Positions 19,495-31,272 of a stretch of DNA of 64,000 nucleotides are shown here, one piece after another. The notes below the pieces were generated by a model. It saw only the letters and a list, made by a program, of their open reading frames with translations, ran no database searches and was not told the DNA's origin. Source of the DNA: Pomphorhynchus laevis (lineage: Eukaryota; Acanthocephala; Palaeacanthocephala; Echinorhynchida; Pomphorhynchidae); contig WNNJ02002090.1 of NCBI GenBank assembly GCA_012934845.2, forward strand, positions 42,775 through 106,774, in the 5' to 3' direction. Made by a program: the position numbers and the translations under genes. Position 1 is the stretch's first letter, and each line of letters begins with the position of its first letter.

Positions 19495-19862
19495 CAGCTA
19501 ACTTAGTCTACGTATTTAATATAATTATAAACTAAACAAAACATAATAATGCTAAATCAAAATTTAATAATTATATATTAAAATTAATAATTATTTTTAG
19601 ATTTTTTATAATTTAAATCAAGTTTTAGATTTTTTATAATTTAAATTAGCATCATTCGAATGCATTAGACGATGCATTCGAATATTGATTATAGGTCATC
19701 AGGAGGAACTGCTATGCTATCAGGTTTCGGCCCCTAACTGCTCTACCCAATATATCAGCGGGGCCAAATACATGCTAATGATGTATTTCCTCTAATAAAA
19801 CTATCTAGTATCTTATTCTAATACAAAGTATATTATTTATTATCCATCCATAAAAATTTGCC
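19495..19862 (+). mobile_element. Penelope-like element terminal copy
   Basis: Begins AGCTAACTTAGTCTACGTAT, then about 190 bp of AT-rich terminal repeat, then the conserved structured block 19693-19810 and the downstream tail (ATCTTATTCTAATACAAAG). No coding part follows. One of the best-preserved copies of the structured block. Confidence 0.7.
19705..19797 (+). ncRNA. Conserved nested-pseudoknot block of PLE termini
   Basis: Potential helices: CTGCTATG (19709-19716) with TATATCAG (19751-19758; CATAGCAG in the 58-kb copy); TATCAGG (19718-19724) with TCTAATA (19791-19797; TCTGATA at 58 kb); GGCCCC (19729-19734) with GGGGCC (19760-19765); and a small hairpin ACAT..ATGT (19770-19784). The order makes two crossing helices, topologically like an HDV-type fold. 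The catalytic consensus is not present. Structure is inferred by eye. Confidence 0.4.
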
Positions 19863-20814
19863 ACTTAAGAGTTTAAATTTATTCTTTATCAAAATTTAAT
19901 AATTATATATTAAAATTAATAATTGTATTTAGATTTTCTATAATTTAAATCAAATTAAAATAAAAAATTGAAATTTTAAATAATATGATAAATATATGAT
20001 AAATTCGTATTCATTATTCGTATTCGCATTTGCCTTGATTTAAATTCGTCTTTTCTAGATGGTTAACTGATCAATTTCTCAGCCTTGATGTAAATGCATT
20101 ATGATTGCTTCTATTTGTTCACAACTTCCGTGTTAAATAACGTCTTCATAATAAATGGTTATTCTGTCGTTTGCGATTATATGTTGTAACACACAGACAA
20201 AGTGGAAAGTGCGATTACCGCATGTTTTTCGAAAATAGATAATACCTCAAGATAATCCCTCGAGTATATGTGGATGAGTAAGGAGCCGTAATGAAAAATA
20301 ACTTTTTTTCACATATATTATCTGTCTCGTTTACGTGCTCAAATGCTTGAATAAGCTGTCATTCGCCGGTTTTATTGTTGTCTGTAGCTAGTAATTCAGA
20401 AGAATGCAAAGACATTAACATCGTTGACGTAATAAAGTTCTCTCTGTTTTTTAACTTCTACCTCTATCTATGCAAACAACGAAGTAAATTAACTTCACCT
20501 TAACCTACATAAACTACAATATGTTCTGTATCTTCAAAGAATAGTAAAAGGAAACGCAATGCATTGAAAATAGCTGTTTTCTTAAACGACCTTAGATTTT
20601 CAGTATGCTCGGTTCAGATTATTCTCTAGTATTGTATTGCACGTCTGGCCGTGTAAGTAATCTTTCTAGCTTGAAACTGATAAAAATAAGTTTGTCTTAC
20701 TGATTTTCTTAGCTAATTGCCAATAATATGTTTTTGTAAAAGTCGTTTTATTTATAGAATCACAAAGTCAAAATCGGTTCAAATTTCAAATTTATTTTGT
20801 ATTAAATCTGATCA
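19863..20814. other. Intergenic, no gene recognised
   Basis: The left 130 bp are PLE-like AT sequence. Positions 20030-20700 are less AT-rich and non-repetitive within the window but have no supported open frame, splice structure or RNA. Confidence 0.4.
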
Positions 20815-20941
20815 GCTAACAGTCTACTTATTTTATAAATAAAAAATAATACTTAATAAAATAAATAATTAAATAATATTAAATAATATTAAATAGTTAT
20901 AAATAATTATTAAATAAGATTTTATATTATTTATAAAACGT

Positions 20942-21998
20942 TAATAATCTCTGTCGTTTTTGTTATTTTTCGGTTAATAAATAATCTTTTGATTATTATT
21001 TAATCAAATCAGGTAACTGAGTCTGCGCATAAAAAATTATTTATAAATTAAACATAATGATATTAAAATAATTAATAATAAATAATTGTAATAAGATTTC
21101 ATATAACTTCTATCAAGTTTGACTTTAAAATTGAAATTTAAAATTTTAATATAAGAACTTAATTAAAAAATATTTTATTTGTAAATAAATATTTAGAAAT
21201 GTTTTAAAATATTTTATTTTAAATAAAATAATTATAAAAGATTTTAATTTAAAATTTATTACTCAATTTTTATTAATTGACTAATAAATGATTACAAATT
21301 CGTATTCGACATTCTTATTCGCATTTGTCTTGATGTAAATTCGTATTTGTTACAAAATTTAGGATAACTGTACTTTGCACCTTCCACTACTAACGCTGAT
21401 TTAATTTTAAATCAGTAATGATTTCAGATAAATCTGTGGCTTCTGAAATCGCTGACTTAGCGATTTCTAAATGTCTATATAATTTCTAAATGCAGACATT
21501 ATAAATGCAGTCATGAAGATCGTCAATGCCGTCAAGAAAATAGTCTAGATTCAATTAGATAAATAAGATTAATAAAAGGAATGTAACCCTTCAATTTCGC
21601 AAGACATTACACTAGAAGGAATTTCTAGTGTAATTTACAATTTCTAATTGTAATTTCTAAAATTAAATTTATAAAACGTCAATAATATCTACCTTTTTTG
21701 TTATTTTTCGGTTAATAAATAATCTTTTGATTATTATTTAATCAAATCAGGTAACTGAGTCTGTGCATAAAAAATTATTTATAAATTAAACATAATGATA
21801 TTAAAATAATTAATAATAAATAATTGTAATAAGATTTCATATAACTTCTATCAAGTTTGACTTTAAAATTGAAATTTAAAATTTTAATATAAGAACTTAA
21901 TTAAAAAATATTTTATTTGTAAATAAATATTTAGAAATGTTTTAAAATATTTTATTTTAAATAAAATAATTATAAAAGATTTTAATTTAAAATTTATT
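20942..21998. repeat. 330-bp direct repeats containing PLE termini
   Basis: Positions 20942-21268 and 21672-21998 are near-identical and in the same orientation. Each holds TTTTTCGGTTAATAAATAAT, then AGGTAACTGAGTCTG and a PLE-type terminal repeat. Between them (21269-21671) lies non-coding DNA. Confidence 0.8.
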
Positions 21999-22078
21999 AC
22001 TCAATTTAAATAATTATAAATTAAACATAATGATATTAAATAATAATTAATAATTGAAATAATAATTGTTATAAGATA

Positions 22079-22990
22079 TTTTTATTTGTATATTTTTATA
22101 CATATAAAATATATATTGTTTTATTTAATTTTATGATACTATTATTAGAGCTTAATCTTATGGTAATAACAAGCATTTAATGTATTATTAATAAATATAA
22201 CATTAATATTTAATTATATTTGAAAATTATGGTTCGTTTAAATCTATGTATAAAGATAGATACATGGATTAAATATAATAGAAGTTAATGCGCTTCCTCG
22301 TCCAGGATTATAGTTATTTACAAAATATAGACAGCATGTAGTATAGTTATTTTATAAATCATTTATATTAAAAAATAGAAGTTAATTATTTAAATAATCA
22401 GATCAGGTAACTGAGTCTATGTATATTAAATTATTTATGTATTAAACATAATGATAAATATAAATAAAATAATAAAATAATTAAATATAAATAATTATAA
22501 ATAATAAATAATTGTTAAAAGATTTTATATAATTTATATCAAGTTAAAATTTAAAATTTTAATTTTTAATAAAACTCAATTTTTATGAATTTACTATTAA
22601 ATAACAGACGATGTATCAGAATAAGGATTACAGATCATCATGCGGAACTGTTATGTTGTCAGGTTTCGTCGTATATTCCTCATGTGCTGCATGTGCGGCA
22701 TTTGAAGAATAGGCCTCTTCTATTTACGGCCCCTTTTATTTTTGTCCCCTTCTATATGTTATATTAGAAGTTAATTATTAATTAAATAATAAATAATTAT
22801 ATAATATTTTATACAATTTATTTGTTATATCAAATTAAAGTTTAAAATTAAAATTTAAAATAAAACTCAATTAGTATGATTTGACTAATAAATAACAGAC
22901 GTTGTTTCATAATAAGGATTATGAGGAACTGTTATGTTATCGGGTTTGGTCCTTTATTCCTCATATGCTGCATCTGCGGCATTTGAGGAA
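22079..22990. repeat. Repeat unit carrying the empty site of the 28-kb insertion
   Basis: Positions 22079-22309 match 28522-28761, and 22310-22990 match 31273-31985. Here the two parts are joined directly (CGTCCAGGAT then TATAGTTATT), without the 2.5-kb LINE/reading-frame block. It contains a PLE terminus (GGTAACTGAGTCTATG at 22406) and a variant structured block with GGAACTGTTATGTTGTCAGG at about 22644. Confidence 0.85.
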
Positions 22991-23215
22991 TATGTTCCTT
23001 CTATTTTTGTTCCCTTATATATGTTAAAATTTTAATTTTTAATAAAAGTCAATTTTTATGAATTGACTAATAAATAACAGACGATGTATCAGAATAAGGA
23101 TTACAGGTCATCATGAGGAACTGTTATGTTGTCAGGTTTCGCCATATTTCCTCATATGATGCATCTGCGACATTTAAAGAATAAGGCCCATTTATTTTTG
23201 TAGTGTCACACTGGA
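22991..23215 (+). mobile_element. Penelope-like element terminal fragment
   Basis: It holds TTTTTATGAATTGACTAATA, AACAGACGATGTATCAGAAT, then AGGTCATCATGAGGAACTGT and TTGTCAGGTTTCGCC, a sub-family variant of the structured block. Non-coding. Confidence 0.6.
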
Positions 23216-23369
23216 TTTCTAATCCAATTAGAAATCTTGAATATTTGGAAAGCAAATATTATATTTAGTCAAAAATTAAACAAATATTATATTTAGTCGC
23301 AGATACGAATCAATATTATGTAAAATTGCATGGCAAGAAATATTTAATTTATCAATTAAGTTTAACAAA

Positions 23370-24240
23370 ATTATCTTCAAAACAAAGTTTTTGTGAATTG
23401 ATTAAGAAACTCTAATCTGAATCAGAATTAAGATTAGAGGTCATCTAGAGGAACTGCTCTGTAATTAGGTTTCGGCCACTATTCCTCGACTCAACATTTC
23501 AGCTGAGACAAATACATGTTGATGACCTATTTTCTCTGATAAAATTTGATTCTATAAAATCTTATTATAATACAAAGTATATTATTTGTTATCCATCCAT
23601 AAAAATTTTCCATTAATGATTTTAAATTCATTCTTTATATTATTGTGTTGGTTTATATATTTTACTATTTTCTTTTGATGTTATTTTTATAGTAACCTAG
23701 TTTAAAATATGTATCTATTAAATTATTTAAATAAATTTAAAGAAAGTCAATATCATTACATATTATTACGTATTATTTGATTAATTGATGAAGCCGACCA
23801 AATGATTATTGTGTTGATTTATATATTTTACTATTTTCTGTTTGATGGTAATTTTATAGTAACTTAGTTGAAAATATGCATCTATTAAATTATTTAAATG
23901 ATTTTGAAGAAAACCAATATCATTACATATTGTTGCAATTCTGAAAATTTCATTATTTAATGTATTATATTTTATATTATATGGTATGCATGAATGCTCA
24001 TGCAAAAATATGTTTCTTGTAAATTTAAATATGTCATCTTTACGATATAAATTAATAGTAGTTTTAGTTAATGTTAACCTAATGTTCAGATCTAGATATA
24101 TGTCTTCTTTATCATTAATATTGGTTTTATAAAGAATAAGGCTACGTGTTCACTTGTTAAATAAAAATTATTAGAGTTAATATTAGTTATCATCTTTGCG
24201 ATAGTCATATTTATGAAAGTCATATTTCGGCTATGTTCGT
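23370..24240 (-). mobile_element. Penelope-like element, minus-strand fragment
   Basis: The plus strand shows the structured block (23437-23640) and then, read on the minus strand, the C-terminal end of the RT ORF: FLHEHSCIPYNIKYNTLNNE and CNDIGFLQNHLNNLIDAYFQ (23781-24005). Upstream minus-strand codons resemble the DLYIDMN..INLYRKDDIF segment of the 58-kb copy. A segment of about 75 bp (TTGTGTTGGTTTATATATTT type) is repeated at 23643 and 23808. The copy lacks its 5' half. Confidence 0.65.
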
Positions 24241-27000
24241 TCAATTGTCTATATATTTTCCAGGTCTAATAATGATTACAAAATGGCAGTGAATTTATTA
24301 AAGCCTCTTCACCCTCTCTGTATTAAGCAACATGATCCATTTTTTTATCAGGTTTAAAGATAAACTGTGGTTGTGTTTTGTTTTGGTATCGATGAACTAC
24401 AACTTTGAAGTGACTCAGCTTTTACTCTTATTGTATTCCAACTTTCACTCCGTTATCTGATTAGTCTAAATTACAACTTTCAGGATAATGCCAGCTTAAA
24501 GATAAAACCATATCGATAGCCACATGTTCATAATCTATCCATGATGGTATTTTGTCATTTCTTCCTCTATCCATTTATTCGTGCTGGAACAGCAATTGCA
24601 ATCAATTTTGGAATGTTTTTAAGCATTCCAAAATTTGGAATGCTTAAAAACTCCTTAACTTTAAGGTTTGTAAAATTTCATTAACTTTAAGATGTAAGGG
24701 TTCACTTTATATAATGCGCTTAAATCTATTATATAAACCTATAAGGTAATATTAACCTTATATTAGATATAATGTTAAATTAATTTCTTATTTCATAAAT
24801 ATTTTATAATTTAAATGTTGTTTTTTAATGCATTCTGTATTATGAGTAATTAAACTCTTTCAATTTTAGATACACTTTAATTTTGAATCACAGGATAATT
24901 TAATACAACTATTTATCTGATTTTTTACTTAAAAATTACTAAGAATTTACTCAATTTTCAATTAAGTAAACATTGCATAATTTTGCTCGAAATTCATGTC
25001 GATTGTTCATAATTATAGGAAAATAAATCTTTGTTCAAGATGGATGTGACGATAATTTTTGCTAGATCATCAGCTACATTATAAGAAAAATAGTTAAATA
25101 ATTCTTGACGTTTACTTTCTGTAAACATAATTTTAATCATGAAAACTTTTCAATACTAAAATTTTAATCTGCTTCAATTGAAAGTAATAACTTATAATGT
25201 CATCAAATCAAATAATATATTTTAAATAATCTAATTTAAATTATTTAACCTTTAATATCACTCTTTAGAACAAATATTACTTTTTAATTTCGAATTATGC
25301 ATTATTTTTACCATTGATCTCTCTTATCGCATGAGTGCTTAGCAAATCATTCAACTTTTTTCTTTGTTTCGTTCTTTTTCGCAGGTCGATAAGCCTGCTT
25401 GGATGTGCTTTTCGTTCTCTATAGTATTATCTAAATAAGACTCAATATTAACATCACATCTCTTTATAAATCATGTCACTTAAGGTGAAATAAAATGGTG
25501 ATCTTTAAGGAGCCCTGAAAACAACGACATGAAGGTTAGTCATATTTGGTCATTCAGCATGAACACATCCATAGCAAATGTTAATAAAGAGATATATTGA
25601 AAATGGTGAAATTATAATTGATCTATCTAAGTACTGGCTTAAGTATGGATTATTATCAAATGATTAACCGATTCCGTTAACCGATTTACTTATCTAATAA
25701 ATAAAATAGGTGTTGATGACTTGGAAGATATAGTTAATTAATAGTTAATAAATAGTTAACTATTAATAATAATTAATATAAAGTTAATTATAGTTTGAAA
25801 TTATTATATTAAATAATATTATTTATATTATTAAAATTATTATAGAAATAGTTAAATTTATAAATACAAAAATGTCTTATAAAAGTCAAGATCTTTAGAT
25901 TTTTCTTCAAAATCTAAAATAATTTAAAAATCCTAAAGCGATCGCCAACTGAGAAAACTATGATGTTTAAGCTTTTCTCTGTTACTGTTTAAGGATTATC
26001 ACCCGTATAATTACAAAGGTTAATAAATATTCTTACGAACAATTAGTTACGAGAAATTTTTGTTCTACAGAATTTCGACCAATAATATAGTCCACGTATA
26101 GTTTAGATATGACTCAGAAAACTCAACTAAAAATTATTGTTTTTGTTTTCAAACGACAAAAATTTGTTGCAGCTACAAATCTTATGATTTGGGATGAATT
26201 GAAAACGTTGTATATTCTAGATATACAATAGTGGCACGTTATATTTATTCATCGTGCGAAGAAAGAATCGTAAGTCGTACAAAGTTCATAGGGAAAGATA
26301 AACACACGAGCTGAGAAAAATGATTTTTGTGCGTGATGGTTTGTATATTTTTGTAATGATTTCGATATTTGAATATTTTAGAATTTAAATTGACTTCTAA
26401 CTCTGTTGATACTTTATTGATATAATAACTTTTTTATATTTTATATTTTAGATTGACTTTTGTGTGTGACACTTTATATTTATTTATTGATATAATAACT
26501 TTATTGATATAATAACTTTTTTATATTTTATATTTTAGATTGACTTCTGTGTGTGACACTTTAAATTTATTTATTGGACAACGGAAGCAGCACAAGCTGC
26601 ACAAAGTCATATCACATACTGATATACTGAAGGCTAAACTTTGAACTTACATACGAGCAGAATATGCTCTGAGAGTTTTAGTTTTTCGTTATGACTTGTT
26701 CTGTTTGCGTGATAATTTTCTGCTACTGGGTGATGAGATCTCCCAGTAATAATGTGTAGGCTGAGGTCGAAATACTCCTTTGAGGGCTAGGCATCTGTGT
26801 TCGACGGCGCTTGCAATATTCCGAAAGCTGAATATTATTTGCCAAATTACATATTAAAAGTACATAAAAAATTATTATATTAACTAATATATTAAAAAAC
26901 GTTAATATTTATTCTTTGTCACAAATAGGAGTCGTAAAACCAATACATGATTCATATAATATAATTATAATATTTAAGTTCAAATAATTTATAAATAAAA
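24241..27000. other. Intergenic, no gene recognised
   Basis: AT-rich DNA with no supportable exon chain. Visible structure: a palindrome at about 24615-24652 (TTTTTAAGCATTCCAAA and its complement) and two copies of a block of about 90 bp at 26400-26580 (TTATATTTTAGATTGACTT, GTGTGTGACACTTTA). Positions 26580-26830 are less AT-rich but unrecognised. Confidence 0.4.
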
Positions 27001-27738
27001 AACAATGTCCGAAGCAAAGTTCTTGTACATCCTCATCATCTTGGTCGCCAACTTATCACTAGCCTACCATGTTCGTGCCCTTTGGTAGCCGTCACCAGAA
27101 TTCTGGCATCGTTTCCACGTTGGATGGCGATGCTAACGTTTTGGAGGAGGTATGAAGTAGTACGTGAATTCCCTGTAACTTGCATTAATCTTTTTTCCTA
27201 TCTCCTTAACAACAACCAAAGGCGAAGAGCCCAGTGATCCATAATTATACACTCTAAAAGGGCAAAATGTATGGAACATCGTCAAGTCGGCATATTTCAG
27301 CCGTTTTCGCTCTTCGGCGTATGAAGATGCTTCGCCCGCTACTCTGGTTGCGCTCCTTACATTGCAGGCTGCTAGGGTGTCCACGCAGGTGGCGTCCCAT
27401 ATCAAACATTTCCCTCCACGCCAAGGGAAATTGATGACTTAATCTGGACGTCTACAGTCCGATTTGCATACGTTGAATGGCTCTAAAATGTTTGGGGCGT
27501 TGACGGTGTTGATGACTCTGTTTATCGCTGAATTTATTTCCGCATGTCGGGAGAAATCGACCTATCGAAATTTTGCATGCCAATCCGTGTCGTCCTGACT
27601 CATCAACAGACGCTCCACAGTGACATGTGTATGGAGTACATGCAGGAAAGCTTAGTCTTAGGGAAATGTTTAGTCTCACAATATCGTCATCAAGCAAAGT
27701 TCCCAGAGCATCAATCGGAACTGTGTTGAGCCAGGCAC
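27001..27738 (-). pseudogene. LINE with C-terminal zinc knuckle and RLE-like region, 5'-truncated
   Basis: The minus strand reads DIVRLNISLRLSFPACTPYT, then CHCGASVDESGRHGLACK, a C.C...D..G.H...C zinc-knuckle pattern. It continues with MIWDATCVDTLAACNVRSAT and EERKRLKYADLTMFHTFCP. This is the C-terminal part of a non-LTR retrotransposon; the aspartate in WDATCVDT after the knuckle would fit a restriction-like endonuclease core, but I cannot assign the clade firmly. The 3' end (AACAATGTCCGAAGCAAAGT on the plus strand at 27002) is shared with the longer 49.7-kb copy. The frame is broken and the copy is cut at about 27738. Confidence 0.75.
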
Positions 27739-27879
27739 CCTTATATATTAAATATGTCAAGCTACCAAGCGTTAGCCAAAGGATCTTTATATTTAGCTTA
27801 ATAAATTAAATTCCTGATTTATTTGGCTTATAAAATTATATGTAAGCTTATGAGCCCTCTATACAAGCTTATTAGCATT

Positions 27880-27990
27880 TCGGCGACAATGAGTTCAGCA
27901 GAAACGGTAACAAGTTCGAAACACGAAATGTAGGCGTGGGCTCACTGCTGATGAGGTCCACCCATGCTGATTATAGTGTACAGTGACGCT
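27880..27990 (+). ncRNA. Degraded hammerhead-like relative of the 14.4-kb sequence
   Basis: GAAATGTAGGCGTGGGCTCA, then CTGCTGATGAGGTCCACCCA, then CTGATTATAG where the 14.4-kb copy has CTGAAATGTAG. A GTG..CAC hairpin can form before CTGATGAG. The second GAAA box is lost, so catalysis is unlikely. Confidence 0.3.
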
Positions 27991-28000
27991 GATACGATTA

Positions 28001-28336
28001 AAATAATCACACGAGGATAATATGAAACCAGGCAATGAAGTAATACGACTCGTGTAAGCAATAAATCTTCATGGCATATTTTTATGTTATTAATTATTGG
28101 TGAGAGTGAAGTTAAAAATATTTTATTTAAATATCTAATTTTCGATAGCCAACTGCTATCATCAGGATAAATTGTTTATCCTGATGAAAAATTCTACTCT
28201 CCATCAATTAATAATAGAAACCAATAAGTGAACAGTCTATTTATAATACAAAGTGTAATTTGATCTCTAAAGTCACGATTTGTACTTTGTTTTAATGCGT
28301 CCTATCCCTTAACAAAATATCCCTTATCATTAAGAC
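28001..28336. other. Intergenic left of duplication, palindrome remnant
   Basis: No gene. TTCGATAGCCAACTGCTATC at about 28141, ATCAGGATAAATTG and TTTATCCTGATGAAAAATTC form imperfect inverted repeats flanked by TTATTAATTATTGGTGAGAG and its approximate complement. It resembles the palindromic element type seen elsewhere in the window. Confidence 0.4.
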
Positions 28337-28430
28337 ATTATATCACATGTAATATCATGTGATATTATTATAATTTTAAGGAGAGTGAGACCATTCCGCG
28401 TGAATTTCTTGTAAAACATGTAAGTTAGAC

Positions 28431-28486
28431 GCGAAATAATGACGAATGCCGTTTCGTCACCACAATGACTCATCAGTGCCAGATCG
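28431..28486 (-). ncRNA. Hammerhead ribozyme core, left copy
   Basis: Minus strand, 5' to 3': GCGA (28486-28483), an internal loop, CTGATGA (28476-28470), stem II GTCA..TGAC (28469-28466 with 28459-28456), GAAAC, stem III ACG-gcatt-CGT, and the cleavage triplet GTC ending at 28441, then TCGC closing stem I. All core nucleotides of a hammerhead are in the right order, with a perfect 4-bp stem II and 3-bp stem III. The inner part of stem I is unpaired, which may weaken or abolish activity. Hammerheads are known in PLEs and other retroelements; the host element here is not identified. Confidence 0.65.
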
Positions 28487-28521
28487 CTCCCACTACTGGA
28501 TGCAGAGGAGGACTTATTTTT

Positions 28522-28761
28522 ATATGCGTATTTTTATTTGTATATTTTTATACATATAAAATATATATTGTTTTATTTAATATTATGATACTATTATTAG
28601 AGCTTAATCTTATGGTAATAACAAACATTTAATCTATTATTAATAAATATAACATTAATATTTAATTATATTTGAAAATTATGGTTCGTTTAAATCTATG
28701 TATAAAGATAGATACATGGATTAAATATAATAGAAGTTAATGCGCTTCCTCGTCCAGGATA
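28522..28761. repeat. Repeat block left of the insertion
   Basis: Matches 22079-22309 and 38523-38762. AT-rich and non-coding. It ends CGTCCAGGAT at the insertion point. Confidence 0.8.
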
Positions 28762-30010
28762 AACCACCTTCTCCGTTCAGTTGATCCAAGGATTACAAAA
28801 ACGTTTTGTCAGTCATTCGACAGACAAATCGCCAGCGCCTTTCAGAAAATATGCGCGTGTCAAGTACACGAAACAGCGAAATCACAGATGACACTCCCAA
28901 TCCGTCTGGGTGGATTTGGCCTAAGATGCAATGCGGCGCATGTCCAGAGCGCATTTATACATAGCGTGATGCAGGTCGGAGAAGAATACAGTCTGGATCC
29001 TACACTTTTTCCTGGCTATTCAGAGGCATTAGCCACCCTTAGAACCACAGTGGGATCTCACTTCATACCGTCTACGGATGGCGGTCAATCATCAACCTCA
29101 CGCCTGATTGAAAATCTCGCCTCGACACAGCTTATACAATCAGCTAGCGAAATGGATCGTGCCCGACTACATGCAGTGTCGTGTCCAAAAGCTGGGGCTT
29201 GGCTTAGCGCTGTACCAAATGCGGCATCTGGAACGGAATTAACACCCCCACAGTTCTGTATTCTAGTCCGCATGTGGCTTGGAATTCCTTTACACGAAAG
29301 GAATTATAGATGCGGCCGCTGCATGCGCATAGCTGATAAGGAAGGCATACACTCGCTAACATGCCAATACGGGGGTTACCAAGGACTGCGGCATAATGCT
29401 ATTCGTGACGTGGTATTCGCAGCCGCACAATCAGTCCGGATGGATGTAGCTCTGGAAGTGCGAGGTATTATCCCGGACCTACGTGAACGGCCGGCAGACA
29501 TCCTATTTTATGGGGATTCTCCCCATGCAATCGACTTTGCAGTCACTCACCCCCAACAGACGGCATACCGTCGCTCAGCTGCTAACGCAAAGCTCGCCGC
29601 CGCTACATCGTATGCGATTAATGTTAAAGACCGAAAGTACAAGAGTAGGGTCGAAGCAGCGGGGTATATATTCTCAGCCGCTGTAGTGGAGTCGTTTGGG
29701 GGATGGAATGAAGAGGGAAACAGGGTCATCAAACGGGTTGCAAATAACATGAGCCGGACAAGCGGAGTCACTTACGCCGTGACGATCACGCATTTATAAC
29801 AGCGCATCTCTTTTGCAATAATGAGAGGCAACGCCAAAGCAATGCTAGCGTCACTTGATCAGATCCCAATATCCACATTTGATGGTGGACACCAGGAAAC
29901 AGGTGAACCCGGGAAACGCCTCTTCGAGCCAGACACTTGTGCTTCGAGCCGAACTCGTGATGTGATAAGACTACCCTGTAGACTAGACGTTGTGATACAT
30001 ATAACTCCAG
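28762..30010 (+). pseudogene. LINE 3' coding part (post-RT, zinc knuckle, RLE-like), left copy
   Basis: The frame opens LLRSVDPRITKTFCQSFDRQ, then TLPIRLGGFGLRCNAAHVQS, GAWLSAVPNA, a zinc knuckle CGRCMRIADKEGIHSLTC and GGYQGLRHNAIRDVVF. These are followed by RPADILFYGDSPHAIDFAVT, whose spaced D..D fits a PD-(D/E)XK-type nuclease. The tail GWNEEGNRVIKRVANNMS and RGNAKAMLASL is the usual end of such LINE proteins. The reverse transcriptase itself is absent (5' truncation at the insertion edge). The frame 28888-29799 is intact for 303 codons, ending just before QRISFAIMRGN. Much less AT-rich than its surroundings. Confidence 0.75.
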
Positions 30011-31272
30011 ATCAATTGAAACTGAGTATAATGCAGTGAGCGCCACTTCTACGATAGTCGCAGATAATAAAGCGATAAACAAGCATGCGTCTCAATGTAA
30101 CGATGACATTCCTGCCAATATCACTAAGCACGATACTTCTTTCGATGCTACTAATGATGTTTTTCAGCATCATCATTCCCAGCTTATGATGTCGACGATA
30201 ATGACGATACTGATGTAGCCAAATCTCTTACCAAAGTTAGAAAGCAATCGTCGGACTACGGTCAAACAGATTTCGAAAAAGAAATGATATTTACTTATTG
30301 TGCAACTACAACTGATGCTGAAAGTCATCTATTGATGTCTGCTAATGCACCGACAGGACAAGTTACCGATCAAATAAATAAGATCCAACAACTTGGTGAG
30401 CTGCATCAGAGTTCAATGCATCCCTAAGCTAGTAATGCTATGCAAATAAATAATAATCAAATGAACGAATTCAATAATCTAATTTGTTGTCCAATCAAGG
30501 ATAATGATAACTTGACGATAAAATTAAAAGGATCATCTCAACAGGGATTGGAGTTTGAATCGTCATCATTTATACTTAACAGCAATTCAACAATACCAAT
30601 AATGTCATTTACATCATATGATCCTAAATATGGGCTTGATTGCAATCCATCGAATGAATTTGCAAAATTTGCTTCTGGTTCTATCAACGAACCCGGTGCG
30701 ACGAATCTGCTGCGCCTTTCTTTGTATCATCGAGTAGTAACCAAGAAGAAACTATGATTGACAATGGTAAAACCGGAATTTCCACGATGAATTGCAGCCA
30801 ATCTAGTGTTGCCGATCATACACCCGACAATTGTAATGATCATCTCAACCAGATCATTCATCAGTTACTCAACATGTGTGATGATCTTATACTACCCGAC
30901 AATGTTGTTGATGTTCAAGGTGTTGAGCATGATCAACATGACGACGCACCAGCGGCAGTACAAATGATAGCGACAACAAATACCGCCAATCACTTAATTA
31001 CGAATAAAAGTAGTAATATCGCATCAATTTTGAAGAGTTGCTCAAACATGGTTCGAAGAAATAACGAATTCATTACAACCGCCACCACCGCGGCCGCGAA
31101 TACATCAACCGAATCGGAAGATAAGCGTCACAGCAACGCTCATGGATCGCATGAACATGATAGCGAAGAATATCAGCGATCACAAAGAAATAACTCTAAA
31201 AAGTACAGTAATAAGCCGGAGCTTACAAAATCCTTGCCGATCGGTGAGGATTTAGAATCTGATCATTCATTA
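30011..31272 (+). pseudogene. Unrecognised N/H/D-rich reading frame joined to the LINE, left copy
   Basis: Codons in near-continuous frame follow the LINE tail: SATSTIVADN, HHHSQLMM, QINNNQMNEFNNLICCP, a 173-codon stretch (30754-31275) with DNCNDHLNQIIHQLLNMCDD, TATTAAANTSTESEDKRHSN and AHGSHEHDSEEYQRSQRNNS, ending DLESDHSL and a stop. The composition (Asn, Ser, His, Asp, short homopolymers) looks like a disordered host regulatory protein, but I recognise no domain. A frame shift relative to the right copy occurs near 30700. It is inside the inserted block defined by the empty site at 22.3 kb. Confidence 0.5.
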
